From Paenibacillus oceani (GTDB lineage: Bacteria > Bacillota > Bacilli > Paenibacillales > NBRC-103111), in NCBI RefSeq assembly GCF_014705615.1, contig NZ_JACXJA010000015.1:1-64000 (forward strand): a DNA stretch of 64,000 bases, written 5' to 3'. The stretch's first letter is position 1. Every line of letters begins with the position of its first letter. The notes beneath the pieces are model-generated. The model had not been told where the DNA came from, ran no database searches, and saw only the letters and a program-made list of their open reading frames with translations. This document shows positions 27,213 through 35,121 of this stretch, piece by piece. A program made the translations under genes and the position numbers.

Positions 27213-28205
27213 GTGGATGATTTGTACCGATTCGAATCGATCCTGGACGACCTGGCCGACAGCGCGCTGTCTTTTATCGTATCCAATCTGCTCGGGTTGC
27301 TATTTGCTCTGTTCGTCGCAGGATTGATTTTTCTATTGGTGGTATTAGGACTTAAGCGGAGCGTAACCAAAAAACGGCTCCGAAAAGCGATTAAACTGCA
27401 ACAGAACCAAATGACCCGGTTGAATGCGCTTATTGCCGCCGAACCGTTTAGAGGATTGGGGCAAGGTTTCGTTCAGGGACGGACACAGCGGGCATTAGCG
27501 GACATCGAGAATAGACTGCTTGCCCTGCACCGGCAGGCCGAACCGCTCCAAGCCGAGCTTTTGGCGTGTAAAGTGCCATTTTTTTCCGTATTCAGCCCGA
27601 TTGTGCGAGTTTACCGGCTCTACCGGGATACGAAAGCATGGTCCAGTCAGGTCGATAGTATGGCTGTGGAAGTAAACGGAATTGTAAACGTAGAGAAAAG
27701 CGCCTCCTCCTCTGCCCGGCAAGCAGCGAGCCATTTCTCCGAAGTTTCGGCCGCGATCGACCGGCTTCGCTCCGAGTCCGGTTACCCGCTCGATGAGCTG
27801 GTCCGCGAACGTCAACGCATACAGACGCTTCTCGATCAAACCGAACAAGCGGCCGCCTTTGATGTGATACAGGCCAATGCGGAGTTAAACGCCTTCGGCC
27901 GGGAGCTGAATGCCTTGCAGCGGCGGACGGATCAGATGCTCAAGCAGCTCCGCATCTTCGGGGAGATGCGTTCCCGGGTCGCCCGGGAAAAAGAGCAGCT
28001 GGACCGGACCCGTATAGAGCTCCAGTCCACTGATACCAACAGCATCGCGATCGCCATGAGACAGGTGGATACCATTTTGCAGAGACTGGAACAATCCCTC
28101 CGTCTGGGCCAAGACACCGATCTTCGCGCAGGCGCGGTTGAGGTCGAGCTACTGTTCAAGGAAGCGGCCAGCCGTCTGCAGACGGCCCGAAGCCGGTCCG
28201 AGTAA
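27213..28205 (+). CDS. Membrane-anchored coiled-coil protein, unidentified
   Basis: I do not recognise this 330-residue protein. A single membrane segment at about residues 24-47 is followed by a basic stretch (KRSVTKKRLRKA) and a long helical cytoplasmic part rich in Gln, Arg, Glu and Leu with heptad character (residues ~60-120 and 190-325). The topology recalls EzrA-like proteins, but I see no specific EzrA motif. The start is a GTG nine bases after AAGGGGG. It ends before a clear terminator. Confidence 0.6.
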   Translation: MDDLYRFESILDDLADSALSFIVSNLLGLLFALFVAGLIFLLVVLGLKRSVTKKRLRKAIKLQQNQMTRLNALIAAEPFRGLGQGFVQGRTQRALADIENRLLALHRQAEPLQAELLACKVPFFSVFSPIVRVYRLYRDTKAWSSQVDSMAVEVNGIVNVEKSASSSARQAASHFSEVSAAIDRLRSESGYPLDELVRERQRIQTLLDQTEQAAAFDVIQANAELNAFGRELNALQRRTDQMLKQLRIFGEMRSRVAREKEQLDRTRIELQSTDTNSIAIAMRQVDTILQRLEQSLRLGQDTDLRAGAVEVELLFKEAASRLQTARSRSE

Positions 28206-28210
28206 GACGC

Positions 28211-28257
28211 AACGCCAAAAAGCCGGTTGTCCGCGGTTTGCGGATTCCGGCGTTTTC
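28211..28257 (+). terminator. Rho-independent terminator
   Basis: AACGCC pairs with GGCGTT around inner GCCGG/CCGGC and CCGC/GCGG segments, followed by TTTTCTATTT on the plus strand. It ends the coiled-coil gene transcript. Confidence 0.75.
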
Positions 28258-28282
28258 TATTTACAGTTTGGTTAGTCATTTG

Positions 28283-28309
28283 AGTTTACATATTATTGTA
28301 ATGTAAATA
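28283..28309. repeat. Dif-like palindrome, looser copy (11-5-11)
   Basis: AGTTTACATAT, a five-base centre and TAATGTAAATA form an imperfect palindrome whose core arms TTTACAT/ATGTAAA are perfect. The left arm is nearly identical to the left arm of the site upstream of xerS (AGTTTACATAA). The centre is one base shorter than in the other copies. It lies between the 3' ends of two convergent genes, where an operator is unlikely. Confidence 0.4.
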
Positions 28310-28330
28310 AAAAATTTACTCAGTATTGAT

Positions 28331-29521
28331 TTATTTTAACAAATTGTCCACCAATCTTTTTATCCGCTCCATCCCCTGTTGTTCGGCCCTTTGTGCACGT
28401 CCTAACGCATGACTTGCCTGGTCTAGGGCGTCTCCATCTCTGATATGTTCAGGGCTGCGCTGATGAAAAGGAAACTTCTCCGCAACAAACTTTAACTCTT
28501 GAGAAACCTCATCGTACCATTTGGCTGCTTCATACAATTGTATTGCGTTCTCTCCACCGATTCGATCGGCGGCTTCTACTAAAAATTGTGCAGCTAACGT
28601 CCGGCATTCCTGCCAGAACGATGCATTATAGGCGACTCCAAAACCATCCGCACAACGATTGTCGAGAGCATATCTCCACGTCTCGTATCCTTGGAGTCCG
28701 CTATTGAAGCCTTCCTTGACCCACTTGCGAGGGCCCTGCCCATATTCAATTGCGAATTCAAGCGCTTCCTTCACTATTGCGGGATCATTGGACAAGTATG
28801 CTGGCTCTACAGTGTATAACTCCAACAATCCGATTGAAGATCTGCCAAGTTGGTCCCACGGTTTAAAAGCTTGACTAATATTATATTCCCCATGAAACAT
28901 AAGTCTTCCCTTGTTATCTTCCAGAACGGAGAACTCGCGCCCATCTTCTACATCTTTGATGATCCAACAACCGAAACGCATGTAAATTTGCACGTTTGTC
29001 GATAAAGTTAAACCTCTAAGAAGTAAAGCTTGCCTCATTTTCTCGGAGAAAACGCCTATTTCTAAGTCCTGTTTCCAATCATTTTCGAGATCGAACAAAT
29101 AATCAGCAGTTCCAATTCCTGAATAGAAATATCCATACTGGTTGTACCCATTTACAACATAGTATTCTGCAATCCCAAGTTCCCACCCTAGGCAAGGTAT
29201 TCCTTTTTCTAACGAGCGTTTTACAGTTTCCCATGCGAGCCGTTGCTTGGTTTCAAACTGAGGGTCATTCTTCCATGCACTTACACTGTTGACGTTAAAA
29301 CCGAGATTGTGCCCTAATAGTCTGGTCATTTCATTATTCCATGCTGTCGGTCCGGCCGCAGATACATTTTTGTTTATGTTTAGAACAAAAGCATGACCGA
29401 CACCACCGGATAGCCAAGAATCAGACATTCGGATATTTAAAAAATCCAAGCAACCTTTCAACGCCCCTATATACGATGCCCAGAAAGGGCGCCATTTTAA
29501 GTTTTCAAGTTTGACTTGCAT
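28331..29521 (-). CDS. BtrH-N-terminal-like protein (papain-like fold, tentative)
   Basis: The 396-residue protein contains SGGVGHAFVLNINKNV and GIPCLGWELGIAEYYVVNGYN, with a Cys and His-containing blocks that resemble the BtrH/C39-like acyl- or peptidyl-transfer fold. The C-terminal ~140 residues are helical. This family call rests on resemblance and is not firm. The gene is more AT-rich than its neighbours, as are the next two genes, suggesting a block of different origin. No clear ribosome site precedes the ATG (CCCCCCTT only). Confidence 0.45.
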   Translation of the reverse strand: MQVKLENLKWRPFWASYIGALKGCLDFLNIRMSDSWLSGGVGHAFVLNINKNVSAAGPTAWNNEMTRLLGHNLGFNVNSVSAWKNDPQFETKQRLAWETVKRSLEKGIPCLGWELGIAEYYVVNGYNQYGYFYSGIGTADYLFDLENDWKQDLEIGVFSEKMRQALLLRGLTLSTNVQIYMRFGCWIIKDVEDGREFSVLEDNKGRLMFHGEYNISQAFKPWDQLGRSSIGLLELYTVEPAYLSNDPAIVKEALEFAIEYGQGPRKWVKEGFNSGLQGYETWRYALDNRCADGFGVAYNASFWQECRTLAAQFLVEAADRIGGENAIQLYEAAKWYDEVSQELKFVAEKFPFHQRSPEHIRDGDALDQASHALGRAQRAEQQGMERIKRLVDNLLK

Positions 29522-29596
29522 ACATATCCCCCCCCTTCAAATATATGTACATCGTTCTCAGTACTAGATTATCTCACGAGGATGACATATAGTGTC

Positions 29597-30286
29597 CTAC
29601 TCTCTGAATCCGTGAAGTTTTTTTTCAAGTCGATGACAAAGTATGTTTTTGAGCCAGTTCGGTGAGAGAATACGAAATTCATAAGGTATTGAAAGCAAAA
29701 GAAGTATGAACGCTTCTACGCTGTAATAACGAATACGATAAACAGAATTGCCGCTATGTACTGCGTCTAGCCGAAAAAGCTCTACAACGGTGCTTGTCTC
29801 AAATTTAACATCTGCGAAAAACGGTTCCGTCTTATGAACGCAAGGGGCATACATATCCGATTTTGAAACAGTCGTCGCAACAAGTTCTTTCATCTCAGTT
29901 ATTTCCATATTTGCTCGCCAAGACAAAGAGCGTGCCTGTCCGTTTCTTTCATCTGAAACACGCTCAAGTTTATCGAATAAATCTCCCAACCCAAACTCGT
30001 CGCTTCCTCGGATTTTGTTAAATTCCTGTGACAAAATAGAAAGCGCCTTCTTTTGTGATTCTGTAATCATAACGGCAGGGAGTTGAAATACAGGATCGGT
30101 GTAATGATATCCCTTCTTCAAATAACAGTACTTCACCGGTGCTTCTAATGAATCGCGTAAGTACTCAACATCCCTGGACGCTTGACGGATTGAAATATTA
30201 AAACGCTCCGAGATTTGAGCACAATTGGGGTACCTCTTTTCACGGATTTGTCTATCAATCCATATCATTCGGTGCCAGTTACTCAA
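29597..30286 (-). CDS. HTH regulator, DeoR/YafY-like N-terminus
   Basis: The N-terminal ~60 residues are a helix-turn-helix (IDRQIREKRYPNCAQISERF, ISIRQASRDVEYLRDSL) like those of WYL-domain (YafY) regulators. The C-terminal half would be the effector-binding part, ending RILSPNWLKNILCHRLEKKL as in WYL proteins. The start is a TTG eight bases after AGGAGG. It precedes the BtrH-like gene by 75 bp in the same direction and probably regulates it. The ligand is unknown. Confidence 0.7.
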   Translation of the reverse strand: MSNWHRMIWIDRQIREKRYPNCAQISERFNISIRQASRDVEYLRDSLEAPVKYCYLKKGYHYTDPVFQLPAVMITESQKKALSILSQEFNKIRGSDEFGLGDLFDKLERVSDERNGQARSLSWRANMEITEMKELVATTVSKSDMYAPCVHKTEPFFADVKFETSTVVELFRLDAVHSGNSVYRIRYYSVEAFILLLLSIPYEFRILSPNWLKNILCHRLEKKLHGFRE

Positions 30287-30489
30287 AAAAACGTCCTCCT
30301 CTTATCACGAAGGATGCAAGTTTTGTAATACTTAATTGGTATTCGCTGACATCTATCCAGTTCCTTTTATTCTATGAATGTAATGTCGTATCGCAAGGAA
30401 TTCGTCGGTTATAAACAAAGGCAGCCCCCTGCTTTATTTCTGCTTGACGCCGAGATTCCTCCCGGGCAAGAAGCCTCCCAGCTGATTCT

Positions 30490-31011
30490 CTACTTTTCAA
30501 AAAATTCTTTCGCATATTCGACAACCCCATGGACACCTGACAGACCGCCATCCGTCAGCGCAACGGCCATAAAGCTGTCTTCAGGTACATCAAACGGCGC
30601 TTGTATCCCATATAAACTTGCTTTTTTATAACCGAACCTCGGATAATACTTCTCATGGCCCAGTACAACGGAACCCTGATACCCAAGCCGTGCGGCGATT
30701 TGGTGTCCTTCCGTAATCAGCTGCTTTCCGATCCCCTTACTTTGCATGTCCGGCCTTACAGCAACAGGCGCAAGCGCAACCAGAACCCGATCACCGACCT
30801 TGATTTCTGTAAACAAAATGTATCCGACGATTTTGTCTTCATATTCCGCTACTAGGGACAACTCCGGTATAAACTTCGTCGAATTTCGAAGCCTGTTTAC
30901 CAGGTGATGCTCGTCATGATCCGAATAATCCGCATTCTCAAAGGCCTTTTGAACGACACGATAGACTTCAGTAACATCCTCGATTTCTTCTTGTCGGATT
31001 GCAATACCCAT
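30490..31011 (-). CDS. GNAT-family N-acetyltransferase (YhbS-like)
   Basis: The 173-residue protein has an acetyl-CoA loop RPDMQSKGIGKQLITEG at about residues 86-102 and the YhbS-type end HEKYYPRFGYKKASLYGI. The start at 31011 is fixed by AGGAGG seven bases upstream; the longer frame to 31095 has no such site. The acceptor is unknown. The gene lies directly next to a dif-like palindrome at 31099. Confidence 0.85.
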   Translation of the reverse strand: MGIAIRQEEIEDVTEVYRVVQKAFENADYSDHDEHHLVNRLRNSTKFIPELSLVAEYEDKIVGYILFTEIKVGDRVLVALAPVAVRPDMQSKGIGKQLITEGHQIAARLGYQGSVVLGHEKYYPRFGYKKASLYGIQAPFDVPEDSFMAVALTDGGLSGVHGVVEYAKEFFEK

Positions 31012-31098
31012 TGTGCTGCCTCCTACTGTCGGGTTTACCAGGTTCCGTAGCGGATAAGACTTAGTGATAGTCGTATTTGTTTCTTCGATACACATTGA

Positions 31099-31126
31099 TG
31101 GTTACATAATATTTGTTATGTATACT
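31099..31126. repeat. Dif-like site (11-6-11)
   Basis: The arms are TGGTTACATAA and TTATGTATACT around the six-base centre TATTTG. The inner parts TTACATAA/TTATGTA are the half-sites seen in bacterial dif sequences. The left arm, with two more upstream bases, is identical to that of the site at 53087. It lies between the GNAT gene and the frameshifted RidA gene. Confidence 0.5.
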
Positions 31127-31171
31127 TGAAAATATCATCCAGAACTCCGACCACACCCGGCCACCTACTCC

Positions 31172-31563
31172 CTACGCCTCTTCCACGATCGCCTCGACCT
31201 CGATCTCCACCATCAGACGCGGATCGATAAGCGCTTGTACTTCAACCATCGTCGCCGCAGGTTGGATGTCTCGGAAAAAAATTCGCCGTGCGCTTTCCCG
31301 ATCTCCTCCCATTTCGATATATCGGTAACGAACATCCTTGTCCGGACTACGTCGGACATCGAAGCTCCCAATTCGTTCAACGCTTTCTCGATCGTCAGCA
31401 AAATAAATCGGGTTTGCTCGTAAGCATCCCCCTCGCCGACAACTTCCCCTTGCTGCATCGCAGTTGTACCCGCTACTTCGATCCGGTCCCCGATCCGGAT
31501 GGCACGGCAATAACCGACCACCGGCTCCCAAGGCGAACCTGTAAACACACGACGTCTAGTCAT
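31172..31563 (-). pseudogene. RidA-family protein with a frameshift at a T7 tract
   Basis: The N-terminal ~95 residues (EPVVGYCRAIRIGDRIEVAG, TMFVTDI-like MFVTDISKWEEIG) are RidA/YjgF family. After HGEFF the frame shifts at seven T (minus strand) near 31275-31281. The expected ending, RDIQPAATMVEVQALIDPRL, continues in another frame to 31172. Five or eight T would restore one frame. RidA detoxifies reactive enamine/imine intermediates. The lesion could be real, a slippage site or a sequencing error. GGAG lies seven bases before the ATG. Confidence 0.8.
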
Positions 31564-31603
31564 AAAGTATCTCCTCTCCGTCCTGCCTCTCGGCTCTCTT
31601 CCA

Positions 31604-31637
31604 ACTCAAAAATAGCAGAGCAGGGTTTTCCCCGCTC
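31604..31637 (-). terminator. Terminator of the pirin gene
   Basis: GAGCAGGG and CCCCGCTC pair around TTTT at 31618-31637. On the minus strand the stem is followed by a T5 run. Confidence 0.65.
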
Positions 31638-31659
31638 CACTATTATACACTTCCGGCGC

Positions 31660-32541
31660 TTAAAAATCGGTGCTGCCCATCTTGCCGGACTGGAAATCTT
31701 GAAACGCCTCGATAATTTCCTCCCGGCTGTTCATCACGAAGGGGCCGTGCTGGTAGATCGGCTCGTTGATCGGTTCGCCGCTTAAGACGAAAACGGCCGT
31801 ATCGTCCGCCAACCCCTCGATCGAAATCGCGCCCGGACTGTTGCCGAACAGGACGAAGTCTCCTTCTTGGGCGGTGCGATCGCCGTTTACTTTCGCCTCG
31901 CCCTTCAGGACCAGAGCCGCGGTGTTATACGCTGACGGCAGTTCGAACGCCGCCTTTCCGTTAAGTTTCAGCGTCATGTCGAACAAGTGAATCGGCGTAA
32001 ACGTGGACGCCGGTCCTGCGACGCCTTCGTATTCGCCAGCGATCACCCGCACCGTCCCGCCGCCGTCCGGAAGCTCCACCCGCCCCATCTGCGCGTGAAG
32101 CAGTTCCTGATATTTCGGCGCATGCATCTTGTGAGCCTTGGGCAGATTCACCCATAGCTGAATCATCTGGAACAAACCGCTGCGCTTCGAAAACGCAGTC
32201 TCATGATACTCCTTATGCAGCAGTCCCGATCCCGCTGTCATCCACTGTACGTCGCCGGGCCCGATAATACCGTGATTGCCGTAATTGTCATGGTGCTCGA
32301 TCGAGCCCTCGTAAGCGATCGTCACCGTCTCGAACCCCCGGTGCGGATGGGCGCCTACCCCTTTTACCGACGGGCTGGGCGGGAAAACAAATGGAGCGTT
32401 ATAGTCCATCAGAATGAACGGGCTGATCCGGTGCTGAAAGTTGTTGCCGGACGGAAAATAGTTGGACATCCGGAAGCCGTCTCCTACCATATGGAAAGGC
32501 GCACCTCTGAAAATACCTTCGATAGTACGGAATGTTGTCAT
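31660..32541 (-). CDS. Pirin-family protein
   Basis: The 293-residue bicupin protein contains the metal-binding pirin signature PHRGFETVTIAYEGSIEHHD near residue 55-75 and the second strand block GPGDVQWMTAGSGLLHKEYH. The C-terminal cupin carries EGDFVLFGN. The start at 32541 follows GGGGAGA. Pirins act as quercetinases or redox-linked regulators. The decayed MarR gene on the other side of the MarR-type operator suggests that it was controlled by that regulator. Confidence 0.9.
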   Translation of the reverse strand: MTTFRTIEGIFRGAPFHMVGDGFRMSNYFPSGNNFQHRISPFILMDYNAPFVFPPSPSVKGVGAHPHRGFETVTIAYEGSIEHHDNYGNHGIIGPGDVQWMTAGSGLLHKEYHETAFSKRSGLFQMIQLWVNLPKAHKMHAPKYQELLHAQMGRVELPDGGGTVRVIAGEYEGVAGPASTFTPIHLFDMTLKLNGKAAFELPSAYNTAALVLKGEAKVNGDRTAQEGDFVLFGNSPGAISIEGLADDTAVFVLSGEPINEPIYQHGPFVMNSREEIIEAFQDFQSGKMGSTDF

Positions 32542-32577
32542 AGTAAAGTCTCCCCTCACTCAACTCTTAAACTTTTA

Positions 32578-32595
32578 TATCTTAAATTAAAGATA
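32578..32595. promoter_or_regulatory. MarR-type operator between pirin and marR remnant
   Basis: TATCTTAAATTAAAGATA is an 18-base near-perfect palindrome of the kind bound by MarR/DUF24 regulators. It lies about 37 bp upstream of the pirin ATG and just before the MarR pseudogene, so it probably overlapped both promoters. Confidence 0.6.
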
Positions 32596-32609
32596 AATGA
32601 TTTTGGAGT

Positions 32610-32964
32610 CCCCGTCAAGTGGGCTGCCGCTGTCCGCCGTAGCGGAGGCGGGTAAAAATCCGCATGAACGAGCTGGCGGCCGAATTAGGGATTAAAGCCC
32701 GAACCGTCACCGATTTTGTCGATGCGCTGGAGATCGATAACCTGCTCGTCCGCGTACCCGACCCGACAGACCACAGGGCGACCCTTAACAATTGACGGAG
32801 CTCGCGCAAGCTCATCTGGAACCTATCCTTGCCGTTCAGTCCGAGGTGGCGGACCAACTGCTCAATAATTTATCCATCGCCCAACGCAGCCGGTTGTACG
32901 ATCTGCTCCAGCTTCTCATACAAAATAAGGATGCGGATCTGTCATGCGAGAAAGACGGCTCCTG
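32610..32964 (+). pseudogene. MarR-family regulator, decayed
   Basis: A winged-helix segment is readable (MNELAAELGIKARTVTDFVD, then DNLLVRVPDPTDHRATL), followed by a dimerisation helix in another frame (LTELAQAHLEPI, QRSRLYDLLQLL). Stops and frame changes separate the parts near 32650 and 32790. The N-terminal helix is mostly lost. It is divergent from pirin, as intact MarR regulators often are. The operator remains intact. Confidence 0.75.
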
Positions 32965-32966
32965 AA

Positions 32967-33030
32967 TAAACAAAGAGGGACCGGTTGGCGACGCCGAGCT
33001 TCGGGCGTTTCCCTGCCGGTCTCTTTTAAA
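32967..33030. terminator. Stem-loop with T-run between marR remnant and methyltransferase
   Basis: AAGAGGGACCGG and CCGGTCTCTTTT pair with a two-base bulge, enclosing a smaller GACGCC/GGGCGT stem. The plus strand ends in TTTTAAAG. Confidence 0.55.
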
Positions 33031-33048
33031 GTTAACGCTTGTTTAAAA

Positions 33049-33804
33049 TTAAACCTCGCCCCAATACACCTCGGTCTCGTAGTCGAAAAACACGACCCCA
33101 TCCTGGTTCGTCCGCTCGTACACGTTCCGCAGCTCCACCATCATCGGTTCATAAGCCGGATCGCCGGAAACCGGAATGTACGAGGAGGACTGCATTCTGC
33201 CGCTGAGCTGCTCGAAATCGTGAGCGTAACGGTTCATAAACCGGGCCTCTTGCATATCCCCGTTATGGAAAAAAGCAGTCAGCGCCTCTCTCGATATGTT
33301 TTTATGGTTCGTCTTCGCATAATCGGTGCCGAATGTCCGCAGCAGCTGTTCGTATTGTTCCAGAAACGGGGTTCCTTTCAATAACCGCGAATTCCAGATC
33401 AGCACCGCTTTCCCGCCCGGTTTTAAAATCCGGTGAAATTCGATCCGCGCTTCGGCATGATTAAACCAATGAAACGACTGGGCGCACACGATAAAGTCGA
33501 CCGACTGATCCGGAAGCCCGGTGCTCTCCGCCGCCCCGGCAACCGCACGAAAGTTCCGCTCTCCGGCCAAATCGCTTTCGGCTGCGCGGCGCATCGGTTC
33601 GTTCGGCTCCACGGCAATGACCCGGATGCCCCGTGCGATAAGAAGCTTGGAGAAAATCCCCGTTCCGGCTCCGATATCCGCCACCGTACAATCGTCCGAC
33701 AAACCGACCGTGTCGTACAAATAACTCATCGCCGCCTCCGGGTAGCTCGGCCGGTATTTGGCATACATCTCGACCCGGTTGGAAAACCGTTCTTTATTGT
33801 CCAT
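33049..33804 (-). CDS. Class I SAM-dependent methyltransferase
   Basis: The 251-residue protein has motif I as VADIGAGTGIFSK at about residue 42, the acidic motif AVEPNEPM, and motif IV-like VDFIVCAQSFHWFN followed by RILKPGGKAVLIW. This is the YcgJ/UbiE-like group of small-molecule methyltransferases. The start is the second possible one, with GGGAG upstream. It is a single gene and its substrate is unknown. Confidence 0.85.
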   Translation of the reverse strand: MDNKERFSNRVEMYAKYRPSYPEAAMSYLYDTVGLSDDCTVADIGAGTGIFSKLLIARGIRVIAVEPNEPMRRAAESDLAGERNFRAVAGAAESTGLPDQSVDFIVCAQSFHWFNHAEARIEFHRILKPGGKAVLIWNSRLLKGTPFLEQYEQLLRTFGTDYAKTNHKNISREALTAFFHNGDMQEARFMNRYAHDFEQLSGRMQSSSYIPVSGDPAYEPMMVELRNVYERTNQDGVVFFDYETEVYWGEV

Positions 33805-33964
33805 TTCTCTCACTCTCCCATCTGACAGATAGTTTCATTCTATCATAATTCGCTGCTTATATTGCGATTAGCGCCTGACACTAAGTGAACGGAATATCCG
33901 GCGACAGTGCAACATTCCGGCTTCGAATCCGTCTAATCTTTTACAAACTATGGAAAGGATTTCG

Positions 33965-35041
33965 ATGATGAGAAAATATATAATCGGTTTTATTTGCGGC
34001 GCCGCTGTCGCTTCCTCCACCGCAGTTGTCGCATCAGACTCGCTTCAGGCGTATTTATTTCCGAGCCAAGTCGCTATTTACAACGGGGTCACGATCCAGC
34101 CTGTCGAGGTTTCCGGCGATAATCCTGTCATCAATTACAACAATATGGCTTATATCCAGCTGCGCACTTTCGCGGAGGCGTTCGGAGCGGACGTTTCGTT
34201 CCAGCCGGCCTCGCCGGACAACGGCAACTTGAATCAAATCGATCTCAAGATCGGTAGCTTCCCGGATTACGTTGTACCTTATATGCGCGACCCGGACGGA
34301 TACTTTGAGATGGAAAAGCTCCAGGTAAGCCGTCTGCCGGGCGGCCAACGCATGCTCACGTCCGGAACGATCCGCATCAACAAAGATTTAACAGGCAAAC
34401 AAATCGAAATAACGGACATGGACTCGAATGGAAAACCGATGGGGTCAACCGAGTTCGTATCTATCGCCGATTCGGAGACGAAGCCGCCGGTTCCCGGAGA
34501 AACGCGTACTTTTGCCACCCGTCTCGTCTTCGACGGACAGCGTCATATCTTCACCTATGACATCAAGGTGAGGGACAAACTGGAGCCATACAAGCCGGAA
34601 ATGAGAGATATCCATCTGGACGGCGGCGTTGTCGCCGCGCTTTATCCTCCAAGCGGCTTTAACGGGCATCTCCCGGCCGATCAGATTTCCCCTTTCACCG
34701 TTTTCTTTCAAAATAATACCGGACACGATATCGTGCTGGATCCGTACGAATGGACGTTTAAGGTCGAATCGGTCGGCGAGGACGATCAGCCGCTCACCCC
34801 CGTCTACGAGCAGACGCTGCCTGTCGTCCATGGTCCGCTTCAGGAAGGCAATCGGTATCATTTTACCGTGACCTGGAATCCGGTGGATGCCGACGGTCAT
34901 CCGCTTGTCCCCGGACGCTATAAGGTAACATTGGATCGCCCCGACACCGTAACCTATTCCCGGGACGGAGAGGGTCCGGTAACGGAACCGCTTCTGATCA
35001 ATACGCGAACGCCCCGCGGATTCAACGTTGATCTCGAGTAG
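33965..35041 (+). CDS. Secreted stalk-domain protein with BsuPI domain
   Basis: The 358-residue protein begins with a signal peptide (MRKYIIGFICGAAVASSTAVVAS). A copper-amine-oxidase-N-like stalk domain follows (residues ~30-85, NMAYIQLRTFAEAFGADVSF). After a ~100-residue linker domain there is a BsuPI-type beta-sandwich (FTVFFQNNTGHDIVLD; PLVPGRYKVTLD) near the C-terminus. BsuPI is known as an intracellular proteinase inhibitor in Bacillus; here it is exported. AGGATTT lies before the ATG at 33965. It is a single gene ended by a terminator. Confidence 0.72.
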   Translation: MMRKYIIGFICGAAVASSTAVVASDSLQAYLFPSQVAIYNGVTIQPVEVSGDNPVINYNNMAYIQLRTFAEAFGADVSFQPASPDNGNLNQIDLKIGSFPDYVVPYMRDPDGYFEMEKLQVSRLPGGQRMLTSGTIRINKDLTGKQIEITDMDSNGKPMGSTEFVSIADSETKPPVPGETRTFATRLVFDGQRHIFTYDIKVRDKLEPYKPEMRDIHLDGGVVAALYPPSGFNGHLPADQISPFTVFFQNNTGHDIVLDPYEWTFKVESVGEDDQPLTPVYEQTLPVVHGPLQEGNRYHFTVTWNPVDADGHPLVPGRYKVTLDRPDTVTYSRDGEGPVTEPLLINTRTPRGFNVDLE

Positions 35042-35065
35042 CCATCCATGCCCCTGATCAACTTA

Positions 35066-35104
35066 GAAACCTCTGCCACTGAAAATGGCGGAGGTTTCTC
35101 TTCA
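35066..35104. terminator. Bidirectional terminator between convergent genes
   Basis: GAAACCTCTGCCA pairs with TGGCGGAGGTTTC with one mismatch around a seven-base loop, and pyrimidine runs follow. Confidence 0.75.
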
Positions 35105-35121
35105 ATCTCGGGAGCAGCTGA

